NCBI GenBank assembly: GCA_041915365.1
Contig: JAYSBP010000016.1
Location: 1-51,860 of the forward strand
DNA length: 51,860 nucleotides
Source: UBA6016 sp041915365
GTDB lineage: Bacteria; Campylobacterota; Campylobacteria; Campylobacterales; UBA6016
Reading direction: 5' to 3'
Both the position numbers and the translations under genes were made by a program. The notes under the pieces were generated by a model. The model saw only the letters and a program-made list of their open reading frames with translations. It made no database searches and had not been told where the DNA came from. Positions 7,598 to 15,267 of the stretch are shown here, in pieces. The stretch's first letter is position 1, and every line of letters begins with the position of its first letter.

Positions 7598-8887
7598 AAA
7601 AAATAATCTTAGCAACACTTGCCTCCCCCCTTGTGTACGGCGATGAAAATATTGTAGACGCATTAAAAAATACACAAATATCCGGATATGCAAAGCTAAT
7701 GTATATTTTCGATGACCGCAAGGGGCCAAAGCTGGACCAATCGACATGGGGGGGCAGGCGGCAAAATAGCACTAACTACCGGCAATTGGCAAGGACTAAA
7801 AGCAAAGATAGCCTACTATCAAACAAGCGACCTTGGCCTCAGAAGCAAAAATCCAAAAGAGACAGATGCCTATATGTTTGACGTAGACAAGTCTCCGTAC
7901 TCCGTCGTAGGCGAAAAATACATAGAATACACAAACGGGCAAAATACCATAACTGCGGGGCGGCAAGAGATAGATACGCCGATAATATCGACTTACGACT
8001 ATAGAATAATTCCAAACCTCTTTGAGGCGTACACGCTAACCAACAAAAGTATCAAAAATACATCTTTAACGCTATCTTATGTTACAAAAATGTCTGGGCT
8101 AGACGGCCTAGTAAGCTTCAAAAGATTTGAGAGCATGTCTCAGCAGACCTATACATCATTGAATATGACAGCGGATCTTGCGACAATAGACAATAGTGAG
8201 TCGCCAATAGACGTGTCGCTAATTTCTGGGCATCAAGGCGTTATTATGCTTGGGGCAGTTATAGATAAAAATCCAAAATTATCGATTTGGAACTACTACT
8301 GCAAAGACGTATCGAATACGTTTTACATAGATTCCGCGATAGAGCATAAACTAACGGATGGGCTATTTGCGACATACGAAGCACAAGCTTACTCTGTCAA
8401 AACCATAGGAAAGCTAAACGATTTTTTGAAGACACTGGGGCTAAACGGCTCTTATGAGCTATATGGACTAAAGACAACAATCACACAAAAAAATAGCCCG
8501 TTAAGCGGATATGTTGCGGCCAACCAATTCGGCGGTAATGCAAAAACGGTAACAGCGTTTGGAAATTGGGGCGGATATCCTGAATTTGTGGCCATACCTT
8601 ATATGTTTGCACAAGGATCATCGGTATCTGCCGTCGCCAAACTAAGAGCAGCCAAAGCGTCACTAAAATACGATATAACAAAATCACAAACTGCGATTAT
8701 CGGTTATTCATATATTGATTTAGACAAAAACATTATGCCGAGCAGCGATATAAGACTACTAAATCTAATATATAAGATAAAGATTATGAAAGCTTTGTCG
8801 GCTAAAATACAGTATGAACTTAGGGATTCGAAAAACTATCGAAACGATAATGACACGCTGACATTATCGGCGACGTATACATTTTAA
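7591..8887 (+). pseudogene. OprD-like outer-membrane porin, interrupted by a +1 frame break at a G7 tract (possibly phase-off rather than dead)
   Basis: From ATG 7591 a signal peptide (M-L-K-K-I-I-L-A-T-L-A-S-P-L-V-Y-G) and first beta-strand (I-S-G-Y-A-K-L-M-Y-I-F) are read. The frame then runs through G7 (7748-7754) into a non-porin tail that ends at 7881. The porin sequence continues in the +1 frame (G-G-K-I-A-L-T-T-G-N-W-Q to 8887), ending in S-A-T-Y-T-F, a classic outer-membrane C-terminal aromatic. Removing one G joins the two parts into an intact protein of about 431 residues. The downstream frame alone has no signal peptide. The gene overlaps the sensor kinase stop by 7 bases, so the two are translationally coupled. 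A sequencing indel, phase variation or true decay are all possible. Confidence 0.8.
7748..7754 (+). repeat. G7 homopolymer, candidate contingency tract
   Basis: Seven consecutive G in the porin gene coincide exactly with the place where the reading frame must change. G6 restores the full porin and G7 stops it. Poly-G slippage is the standard phase-variation mechanism in Campylobacter and Helicobacter, though tracts there are usually 8 or more. Confidence 0.6.
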
Positions 8888-8903
8888 AAAGAGGCGTAGA
8901 GTA

Positions 8904-10058
8904 ATGGCCAACAATCTTATCAGATGTAGCGATATGTTGGACTCTATGCCTTTTGACGTATATGCGGTTGATTTGCAAACGGATAAACTTGTTTATGCAA
9001 ATAAAAATCTAATGGACAGGCATATCATAGAAAAAGATATGCCGTGCTACAAGGCAATTAACGGCAGAGATAGCAAATGTCTTTTTTGTAGAAGGGATGA
9101 GCTCCTAGATAAAGACGGTGCACCAAATGGCAATATGCTGATCTATGAACACTTCAACGAAGCAGACGATAGATGGTATCAGATGCAAGAAAGGGCAATT
9201 GTTTGGGATGATGGGAAAATCGTTAAGTATGTTATAGCCGTAGACATCAGCGAATTAAAATCTGCGCAAAATAGCCTTGCAGAAGCCCATGCGGCACTGG
9301 CCATAAAAAACAAAGAGCTAGAGCTTGCCCATATACAAATGGCAAAACAAGCCCAACTTGGCGAGCTTTTGGATATGATAGCCCACCAGTGGAAGCAACC
9401 GATAAGTGCAATTTCAATTTTATTTGATGAGCTGAAGCTACTTCATACTCTAAAGCAAATAGACGACGAATCAATATTAAAAATTTGTTCAGAGGGGCGC
9501 AAGACGATCGGTACCATCAATAAAACGTTGAATGAATTTCGTAGTTTTTTTGATCCTTCAAATGAGAAAACAACTTTCGACACGGTTGTTGCCATTAAAA
9601 ATACAATGGAGCTAATTTCTAAAAAACTGTCATACGATAACATCACAATAGAGTTGCAAACAAATACCGACAATACAAATGCGTACGGCATAGCTAGCGA
9701 ATTTTCTCAGGTTGTACTGGCCATAGTGACAAATGGAGCAGAAGCAATAGTATCAAAAAGAGCTAGAGATTTATTAGAAAAAAAAGACTATATTGGTGTC
9801 GTACGAATAGAAGTAACAAGCGACGGCGATACTCTCAACATAACATTCCTAGACAACGGGGTAGGTATCAGCGACGATTTATCAATGAGAATATTTAACA
9901 ACCGCTTTACCACAAAAAAAGACGCAGGTGGGACCGGTGTCGGACTATCAATGGCGAAGCTAATCATAGAAGAAAAAATGAACGGCAAAATTACTGCGGC
10001 GGATACAGGCAGTGGGGCGCTTATCAGCATTTCACTCCCGATAATACAAGACCTATGA
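8904..10058 (+). CDS. PAS-domain histidine kinase
   Basis: This 384-residue cytoplasmic kinase has no membrane segment. Residues about 5-120 form a PAS-like domain ending in V-I-A-V-D-I-S-E, with a cysteine group C-Y-K-A-I-N-G-R-D-S-K-C-L-F-C. A coiled coil links to the dimerisation helix, where His161 lies in M-I-A-H-Q-W-K-Q-P, the box typical of this phylum. The HATPase domain shows N box V-T-N-G-A-E-A-I, G1 D-N-G-V-G-I-S and G2 G-T-G-V-G-L-S-M-A-K. It starts 16 bases after the porin stop, so it probably shares the transcript of the 5345 kinase. Its stop overlaps the end of the opposing receiver gene by 6 bases. The response regulator partner may be that receiver. Confidence 0.88.
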   Translation: MANNLIRCSDMLDSMPFDVYAVDLQTDKLVYANKNLMDRHIIEKDMPCYKAINGRDSKCLFCRRDELLDKDGAPNGNMLIYEHFNEADDRWYQMQERAIVWDDGKIVKYVIAVDISELKSAQNSLAEAHAALAIKNKELELAHIQMAKQAQLGELLDMIAHQWKQPISAISILFDELKLLHTLKQIDDESILKICSEGRKTIGTINKTLNEFRSFFDPSNEKTTFDTVVAIKNTMELISKKLSYDNITIELQTNTDNTNAYGIASEFSQVVLAIVTNGAEAIVSKRARDLLEKKDYIGVVRIEVTSDGDTLNITFLDNGVGISDDLSMRIFNNRFTTKKDAGGTGVGLSMAKLIIEEKMNGKITAADTGSGALISISLPIIQDL

Positions 10059-10427
10059 ATACTTCTCGTAAACCTTCTTAATTGTCTCGATTAATGAGTC
10101 TGGCTTTATAGGCTTCAACAAATATCCTTTTGCTCCGGCATCTATCGCATCAATTACCATCTGCTCCTGTCCATGTGCAGTTACCATTATGATGATTGCA
10201 TTTTGGTTTTTCTCCAAAATTGCTTTGGTAGCCTCTATCCCATTCATTCCAAGCATTGTTATGTCCATAGTAATAACGTCCGGATTTATATCCATATAGG
10301 TACGGACGGCCTCATCCCCGCTTTCACAGACGGATGCGACTATGTATCCAGCCTCTTCAAGCATAACGCCTATCTTCTTTGCCGTCAAGGCGGAGTCATC
10401 AACAATCATCACTCTCAAACTTTTCAA
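10053..10427 (-). CDS. Single-domain CheY-like response regulator
   Basis: This is a 124-residue stand-alone receiver. The acid pocket is Asp10/Asp11, the phosphoacceptor Asp55 (V-I-T-M-D-I-T-M), with Thr83 (V-T-A-H-G) and Lys105 (L-L-K-P-I-K). There is no output domain, so it acts by protein contact, for example on the flagellar motor, or as a phosphate relay. The start is TTG at 10427, immediately after the TGA of the CheX-like gene, with GGAGG 8 bases before it. It is co-transcribed with that phosphatase and lies tail-to-tail with a histidine kinase, giving a plausible kinase/receiver/phosphatase set. Confidence 0.9.
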   Translation of the reverse strand: MKSLRVMIVDDSALTAKKIGVMLEEAGYIVASVCESGDEAVRTYMDINPDVITMDITMLGMNGIEATKAILEKNQNAIIIMVTAHGQEQMVIDAIDAGAKGYLLKPIKPDSLIETIKKVYEKYS

Positions 10428-10904
10428 TCAATCATCCTCCGACAGATTTTTATAAACAAGATATATATCAAGTTGACCAAATTCAGTTTTCACAATGCCG
10501 TGTTCAGTAACATGATTTTCGCAAAGCCAGATATCACTTCTCACTACGGTTGGCAGCCCTATATGTATCGAGCTTTGGCTATTATTGCAAAGCATCGGCA
10601 TTGAGTTGCCAACTATAATGTTTGCGACATCCATTGCACTCTCTTCTAAAATTGTAACGCCAAAAGTGCTGCAGAAATCATGCGCATACCTCATGCAAAT
10701 AGCCTTGATAAGCCCCTCTTCAAAACTAACATTAACGGTGCTCTCCACATCATCTTCGATATCGATAGAAACAGTTAATGGACCATAGTTTATGCTTTTA
10801 CATCCAAACAACTCCGAGGATGCCTTTAAGCATGCTATAGATAGCTCCTTTTCCAGAAAAGAAATCGCAGTATTGACTATAAAATCAAACTTTGGGCTAT
10901 CCAT
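10428..10904 (-). CDS. CheX/CheC-family phosphatase-like protein
   Basis: This 158-residue protein resembles CheX, which dephosphorylates CheY-P. The active helix reads E88-S-A-M-D92-V-A-N95-I-I-V-G99-N. The Asn and G-N match the family pattern (D/S)-x3-E-x2-N-x3-G, but the two acidic positions are exchanged (Glu first, Asp second). It is directly followed by the CheY-like receiver, the expected substrate, with no gap. The gene begins 100 bases after dnaK and probably has its own promoter in the A/T-rich gap. Whether the altered acid pair supports catalysis cannot be told from sequence. Confidence 0.75.
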   Translation of the reverse strand: MDSPKFDFIVNTAISFLEKELSIACLKASSELFGCKSINYGPLTVSIDIEDDVESTVNVSFEEGLIKAICMRYAHDFCSTFGVTILEESAMDVANIIVGNSMPMLCNNSQSSIHIGLPTVVRSDIWLCENHVTEHGIVKTEFGQLDIYLVYKNLSEDD

Positions 10905-10957
10905 GCAACCTGCTCTGACCTATGTTTATTTTGTATTGATTATTACGTTTTTATTAT

Positions 10958-10988
10958 AAAAAGTTTACCCTGCCAAAAAGACAGGGTA
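10958..10988 (-). terminator. Intrinsic terminator after dnaK
   Basis: On the minus strand TACCCTGTC, loop TTTTT, GGCAGGGTA forms a 9-bp stem (one G-U) at 10988-10966. AAAC and a T5 run (10962-10958) follow. It lies 17 bases past the dnaK stop and would separate the heat-shock operon from the cheX-like gene behind it. Confidence 0.8.
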
Positions 10989-11004
10989 TTGGAGGATTTC
11001 GGGG

Positions 11005-12894
11005 TTATTCTACTTCGGCGTCGATGACATCGTCATCTTTTTTAGATTGTCCGCCTTGGGCTCCACCAGCCGCACCTGCATCAGCACCTTGTTTTGCATA
11101 CATAGCTTCCGCCAGTTTGTGACTTACCGACGTTAGGTTTTTGGTAGCTACTTCTATCTCGTCTTTTGTTGAACCATCTTTTGTAAGAACATCTTTTAGC
11201 TCTTTGATAGCCGCTTCGATTTTTGCCTTTTCATCCGCACTTACAGCGTCGCCTGATTCTGTAAGAGTTTTTTCTGTTTGATGTATTAGGGCGTCAGCTT
11301 GGTTTTTAGCCTCAACAACTTCTTTTCTTTTTTTGTCTTCTTCTTTGTGCGACTCAGCTTCTTGCACCATTTTGTTGATTTCATCTTCGTTTAGACCAGA
11401 TGAGCCCGTAATTTTGATATTTGACTCTTTGCCACTCGCTTTGTCTTTTGCCGATACATTCAAGATACCGTTGGCGTCAATGTCGAATGTGACTTCGATT
11501 TGCGGCACACCTCTTGGAGCCGCCATAATGCCGCCAAGCTCAAACATACCAAGAGATTTGTTATCTTTGGCAAATTCTCTCTCGCCCTGTAGCACGTGAA
11601 TAGTCACGGCAGGCTGATTGTCTTCTGCCGTAGAAAATGTTTGCGATTTTTTGGCCGGTATTGTCGTACCTCTGTCGATAACTTTTGTCATCACACCGCC
11701 GAGTGTTTCAATACCTAGACTTAGCGGAGTTACGTCAAGAAGCAATACGTCTTTTACGTCACCTTTTAGTACGCCCCCTTGAATTGCCGCACCCACCGCA
11801 ACAACTTCGTCAGGGTTAACAGTCTTGTTCAGGTCTTTACCAAAATACTCTTTTACCATCTCTTGGATTTTTGGAACCCTAGTTGAGCCACCAACCATTA
11901 CTACTTCATCAATTGCGCCTTTATCAAGTCCCGCTTGTTTTAGCACCTCTACGATTTTGTTTTTTGTTTTGTCTACAAGGTCGCCGATTACAGATTCAAA
12001 TTTTGCTCTCGTTAGCTTTTTGACAAGGTGTTTTGGGCCTGTCGCATCGGCTGTGATAAACGGTAGATTTATCTCTGTTTCCATAGCTGTTGAAAGCTCT
12101 TTTTTAGCATTTTCGGCTGCTTCTTTTAGTCTTTGTAGTGCCATTTTGTCAGATTTGAGGTCAATACCTTGCTCGGCCTTGAACTCATCCGCCAGCCAGT
12201 CAATAACCCTGTTATCAAAGTCGTCACCACCAAGGAATGCGTCTCCATCGGTCGCCAAAACTTCAAATACGCCGTCACCCACATCAAGCACGGTAACGTC
12301 AAACGTACCACCGCCTAGGTCATAGATAAGGATTTTTTCTTGCGCTTTTCTATCAAGACCGTATGCAAGGGACGCCGCTGTCGGCTCATTGATGATTCTA
12401 AGGACGTTCAGACCTGCGATAATACCGGCTTCTTTTGTCGCTTTTCTTTGAGCATCATTGAAGTATGCAGGCACGGTGATTACCGCATCTGTTACCTCTT
12501 CACCAAGGAAGCTTTCAGCATCTTCTTTTAGTTTTATAAGTATTTTTGCGGAGATTTCTTGCGGTGTATATACTTTGTCGCCAATCTCAACTGCGCAAGC
12601 GCCGTTTCTATCTACTATCTTGTATGAAACTTTGCTTTTTGCTTCATTTGCTTTTGTCTCACTAGTCATCAGACCCATGATTCTTTTGATTGAATAAATC
12701 GTTTTTTCTGGATTTGTGATAGCTTGTCTTTTTGCCGTCATACCCACAAGCACTTCGCCCTTGTCTGTAAATGCAACCACTGAAGGCGTAGTTCTAGCGC
12801 CCTCTTTATTTGCTAGTACTTTTGGCTCTGCGCCCTCCATAAAGGCTACGCATGAGTTTGTTGTTCCGAGGTCAATTCCAATTACTTTTCCCAT
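11005..12894 (-). CDS. dnaK: Molecular chaperone DnaK (Hsp70)
   Basis: This 629-residue Hsp70 opens with G-I-D-L-G-T-T-N-S-C-V-A. It carries I-Y-D-L-G-G-G-T-F-D-V-T-V in the ATPase domain and V-G-G-S-T-R-V-P-K-I. The linker D-V-L-L-L-D-V-T-P-L-S-L-G-I-E-T comes before the substrate-binding domain. It ends with a glycine/glutamine-rich tail and the acidic D-D-V-I-D-A-E-V-E. It folds and rescues proteins in the cytoplasm with DnaJ and GrpE. Length and ends are normal. It is third in hrcA-grpE-dnaK, 57 bases behind grpE, and under HrcA/CIRCE control through the promoter at 14322-14350. Confidence 0.98.
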   Translation of the reverse strand: MGKVIGIDLGTTNSCVAFMEGAEPKVLANKEGARTTPSVVAFTDKGEVLVGMTAKRQAITNPEKTIYSIKRIMGLMTSETKANEAKSKVSYKIVDRNGACAVEIGDKVYTPQEISAKILIKLKEDAESFLGEEVTDAVITVPAYFNDAQRKATKEAGIIAGLNVLRIINEPTAASLAYGLDRKAQEKILIYDLGGGTFDVTVLDVGDGVFEVLATDGDAFLGGDDFDNRVIDWLADEFKAEQGIDLKSDKMALQRLKEAAENAKKELSTAMETEINLPFITADATGPKHLVKKLTRAKFESVIGDLVDKTKNKIVEVLKQAGLDKGAIDEVVMVGGSTRVPKIQEMVKEYFGKDLNKTVNPDEVVAVGAAIQGGVLKGDVKDVLLLDVTPLSLGIETLGGVMTKVIDRGTTIPAKKSQTFSTAEDNQPAVTIHVLQGEREFAKDNKSLGMFELGGIMAAPRGVPQIEVTFDIDANGILNVSAKDKASGKESNIKITGSSGLNEDEINKMVQEAESHKEEDKKRKEVVEAKNQADALIHQTEKTLTESGDAVSADEKAKIEAAIKELKDVLTKDGSTKDEIEVATKNLTSVSHKLAEAMYAKQGADAGAAGGAQGGQSKKDDDVIDAEVE

Positions 12895-12951
12895 AATTAT
12901 TTCCTTCTTTTTGATTTAAATTTAGTCGTATTCACGACAGAGTTTTAGTTT

Positions 12952-13452
12952 TTATTTTTTACAAACGCTGACAAGAGCGGGTCTAATCACTCTGTCTTTA
13001 AAAATGTAGCCTTTTTGCAAGGTAGCCACGATGTGCCCCTCTTCTACCTCTTCACTCGGGGCCTGCATGATAGCCTCATGCATCTCAGGATCAAAAACAC
13101 CGTTAATGGCAATTTGCTTGATACCGTTGCGCTCAAAAGTCTTAACAAGAGTATCAAGAGTTAGCGATACGCCCTCTCTTAGCTTGTCGCCATCAGCCGC
13201 TTCACCGCTATGGGCCAAAGCAAGCTCAAGTGAGTCGATAATCGGCAACATCTCTTTTGCAAACTTCTCACTCGTATAGTCGATTGCCATTTGTTTTTCT
13301 TTTTCTAGGCGCTTCTTCGTATTCTCAAAATCCGCATGCGCCCTTAGATATTTATCCTCAAGCTCTTTGTATTTTGCATCGGCATCAGCCTCGGTAGATA
13401 CCGGACTTTCTTCGATATTTTCTATAGTTTCTTCGTTTTTTATATCTTCCAA
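12952..13452 (-). CDS. grpE: Nucleotide exchange factor GrpE
   Basis: This 166-residue protein has an acidic, disordered N-terminus and a long coiled coil (about 25-70, with the R-A-H-A-D-F-E-N-T-K-K-R signature). The beta-rich C-terminal domain follows, with G-V-F-D-P-E-M-H-E-A-I and V-A-T-L-Q-K-G-Y-I-F-K-D-R-V-I-R-P-A. It releases ADP from DnaK. It lies between hrcA (13-base gap) and dnaK. The 57-base gap to dnaK holds a small hairpin (GTCGT-ATTC-ACGAC) that is too weak to call a terminator. Confidence 0.97.
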   Translation of the reverse strand: MEDIKNEETIENIEESPVSTEADADAKYKELEDKYLRAHADFENTKKRLEKEKQMAIDYTSEKFAKEMLPIIDSLELALAHSGEAADGDKLREGVSLTLDTLVKTFERNGIKQIAINGVFDPEMHEAIMQAPSEEVEEGHIVATLQKGYIFKDRVIRPALVSVCKK

Positions 13453-13465
13453 TTTATCTCCTTTT

Positions 13466-14266
13466 CTAGTTTAATGCACACAAAAAGCTACCAAAATCAC
13501 GAGACAAATGCCCAACATACATCATCTCTCCGCTTTTATCTCCGATTTTTGCTTCGGTCTTTACGGCCATATACCCATCTGGTATCAAAGTACCAAAATA
13601 TATGCCAAGCTGAGTCTGTGCCGCCACTTTACCATCCATAAACATTGGCATTTTCTCCTGAGCCCAGCCGTTGTCAATTTTTGCTATCTCGAGAATCTCT
13701 TCCTTGTTTACAACGGCCGCTTCTTTGGATGATATATATTCTCCAAGCTTAGCATACACTTCATGTACGCCATAATGTGCGGCTGATGCTTTTATTTTTG
13801 TAGCGTCAATTCCCAAAAACTCATCCAAAAATGACTTCAAGTGCCTATCTCCTCGGAACAATACCTCTCCGTGCTCAAACTCTGCAATAATATATTTAGA
13901 GCCTGCGACAAAAACATTCAAAAGCTTATCGCTTTCGTCAATTTTTAGAATAGATGCGATTTTGTATTCTTTGGCGGCATCGGATACCCTGTTTACATCG
14001 TCTATGCGAACGGTGTCCATGGGTGCAAGTCTCTCAAACCAAAACTCTTTTAGAGCATTTTGACTAGGAACTCTTCCGCCCGAGATATGAAACTGAACAA
14101 GGATGCCATCCTCAACCATCTCTTTAAAATAGTTACGGATAGTTGCCGATGAAATCTCCATATCTATAATGGATTGCAAATGCTGTGAGCCTATCGGCGA
14201 AGTAGTCTTGATATACTCCGATATGATACACTCCAAAATAGCGGCTCTTCTATCAACTCTTGCCAT
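13466..14266 (-). CDS. hrcA: Heat-inducible transcription repressor HrcA
   Basis: This 266-residue repressor has an N-terminal winged helix: R-R-A-A-I-L-E-C-I-I-S-E-Y-I and S-P-I-G-S-Q-H-L, then I-S-S-A-T-I-R-N-Y-F-K-E-M. The GAF-like body is much shorter than in Firmicutes HrcA (about 340), which is normal for Campylobacterota. It represses its own operon by binding CIRCE, here found 25 bases upstream of the start. It is the first gene of hrcA-grpE-dnaK. Confidence 0.95.
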   Translation of the reverse strand: MARVDRRAAILECIISEYIKTTSPIGSQHLQSIIDMEISSATIRNYFKEMVEDGILVQFHISGGRVPSQNALKEFWFERLAPMDTVRIDDVNRVSDAAKEYKIASILKIDESDKLLNVFVAGSKYIIAEFEHGEVLFRGDRHLKSFLDEFLGIDATKIKASAAHYGVHEVYAKLGEYISSKEAAVVNKEEILEIAKIDNGWAQEKMPMFMDGKVAAQTQLGIYFGTLIPDGYMAVKTEAKIGDKSGEMMYVGHLSRDFGSFLCALN

Positions 14267-14290
14267 CGTTCAGTCATCTTTTTTAGATAT

Positions 14291-14317
14291 TTAGCACTTA
14301 TTATTTTCAAGTGCTAA
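14291..14317 (-). promoter_or_regulatory. CIRCE operator for HrcA
   Basis: TTAGCACTT (14291-14299), 9-base spacer, AAGTGCTAA (14309-14317) is a perfect 9-9-9 inverted repeat. It matches the CIRCE consensus TTAGCACTC-N9-GAGTGCTAA except that the innermost C/G pair is T/A in both arms. It begins 4 bases downstream of the -10 element and so covers the transcription start. Confidence 0.95.
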
Positions 14318-14321
14318 TAAA

Positions 14322-14350
14322 ATTATACATCTTTAGCGAAGTGTTGTCAA
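14322..14350 (-). promoter_or_regulatory. Consensus sigma-70 promoter of hrcA-grpE-dnaK
   Basis: On the minus strand TTGACA (14350-14345), a 17-base spacer and TATAAT (14327-14322) form a perfect promoter. A full -35 is rare in this phylum. The -35 overlaps the stop codon of galU upstream. Strong basal activity checked by the adjacent CIRCE fits a repressor-controlled heat-shock operon. Confidence 0.9.
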
Positions 14351-15177
14351 GATTTATTTTTGTCTATTTCATAAAAGGCGTTCGTGGCCTCCACAAAACC
14401 TTCCACACAGCCGCAATCAAAGCGTTTTCCTTTAAATTTATAGGCAACTACCATATTATTTTTCGCTTGTATTTTTAGAGCATCCGTTATCTGAAGTTCT
14501 CCATTTTTCCCAGCCGGTGTATTTTCAAGTATCTCAAAAATATCAGGTGTTAATATGTATCTACCAATAATGGCAAGATTTGACGGCGCATCCTGCGGCG
14601 ATGGTTTTTCGACCATATCGCTCACCATATATACGCCGCTTTCCATCTCTTTGCCGCTAATTATCCCATATTTTGACGAGTCTTTTATGTCTATCTCCTC
14701 TATTGCCACGATAGAACATCTATATTTTTTGTAAAGTTCCACCATCTGCGCAAGGACACCACCCTTGTCATCGCCGACACAAAGGTCATCGGCTAGCAAA
14801 ACGGCAAAAGGGACATCACCTATCAATGTTCTGCCTGTTAGTATCGCATGACCGAGCCCCTTCATCGCAATTTGCCTCGTATAGGAAAACGAACAGACAT
14901 CTATAATATTTCGTATGTCAGCTAGGTATTTCTCTTTTTCAGTCCCTTTTATCTGATGCTCTAGCTCGTAAGAGATGTCAAAATGATCTTCTATCGCCCT
15001 TTTTCCTCGCCCAGTTACTATGGCCATCTCGGTAAGCCCTGCATCCATTGCCTCCTCTACGCCATACTGGATAAGCGGCTTCGTAAGAACAGGGAGCATC
15101 TCTTTTGGCATTGCCTTTGTCGCTGGTAAAAATCTAGTGCCGTATCCAGCTGCTGGAAATAAACATTTTGTTATCAA
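14347..15177 (-). CDS. galU: UTP--glucose-1-phosphate uridylyltransferase
   Basis: This 276-residue nucleotidyltransferase makes UDP-glucose from UTP and glucose-1-phosphate for surface polysaccharides. The nucleotide-binding start reads P-A-A-G-Y-G-T-R-F-L-P-A-T-K-A-M-P-K-E-M-L. V-T-G-R-G-K-R-A-I-E-D-H-F, L-L-A-D-D and V-E-K-P-S-P follow in order. Length is normal. The start is TTG at 15177; AGGAG lies 7 bases before it and no ATG is near. Its stop codon is part of the hrcA promoter. Confidence 0.95.
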   Translation of the reverse strand: MITKCLFPAAGYGTRFLPATKAMPKEMLPVLTKPLIQYGVEEAMDAGLTEMAIVTGRGKRAIEDHFDISYELEHQIKGTEKEKYLADIRNIIDVCSFSYTRQIAMKGLGHAILTGRTLIGDVPFAVLLADDLCVGDDKGGVLAQMVELYKKYRCSIVAIEEIDIKDSSKYGIISGKEMESGVYMVSDMVEKPSPQDAPSNLAIIGRYILTPDIFEILENTPAGKNGELQITDALKIQAKNNMVVAYKFKGKRFDCGCVEGFVEATNAFYEIDKNKS

Positions 15178-15240
15178 AAATAACTCCTAACATCGCTTTT
15201 ATTTTATTCTAACAGTGCGGCGCTTAAGGGCGGCATTTGA

Positions 15241-15246
15241 TATAAT
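15241..15246 (+). promoter_or_regulatory. Candidate -10 element of ybeY
   Basis: A perfect TATAAT lies 22 bases before the ybeY ATG, in the 90-base gap between the divergent galU and ybeY genes. AAAAAGG directly follows as the ribosome binding site, so the leader would be very short. Confidence 0.55.
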
Positions 15247-15267
15247 CGGGACAAAAAGGCTTTTTAT

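Noticed and set aside
7625..7630. C6 run in the porin signal peptide as a second contingency tract
   Set aside because: Short, and the frame is intact across it.
7748..7754. Programmed ribosomal frameshift at the G7 tract
   Set aside because: The needed shift is +1. The usual -1 slippery heptamer logic does not give it, and I see no stop-codon pause or downstream stimulator. Slippage in DNA or a sequencing indel is simpler.
7712..7881. Internal start of the porin's second half at 7712 as a genuine separate gene
   Set aside because: It would encode a porin without signal peptide or first strand, and the overlap region in that frame does not look like porin. A frame break at G7 explains it better.
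11825..12325. Long open frame on the plus strand opposite dnaK
   Set aside because: Ser/Ser-Pro-rich translation without known domains, lying fully inside dnaK; a mirror of dnaK codon use.
12925..12938. Hairpin GTCGT-ATTC-ACGAC between grpE and dnaK
   Set aside because: Only 5 bp with no T-tract on the correct side; too weak to call a terminator or processing site.
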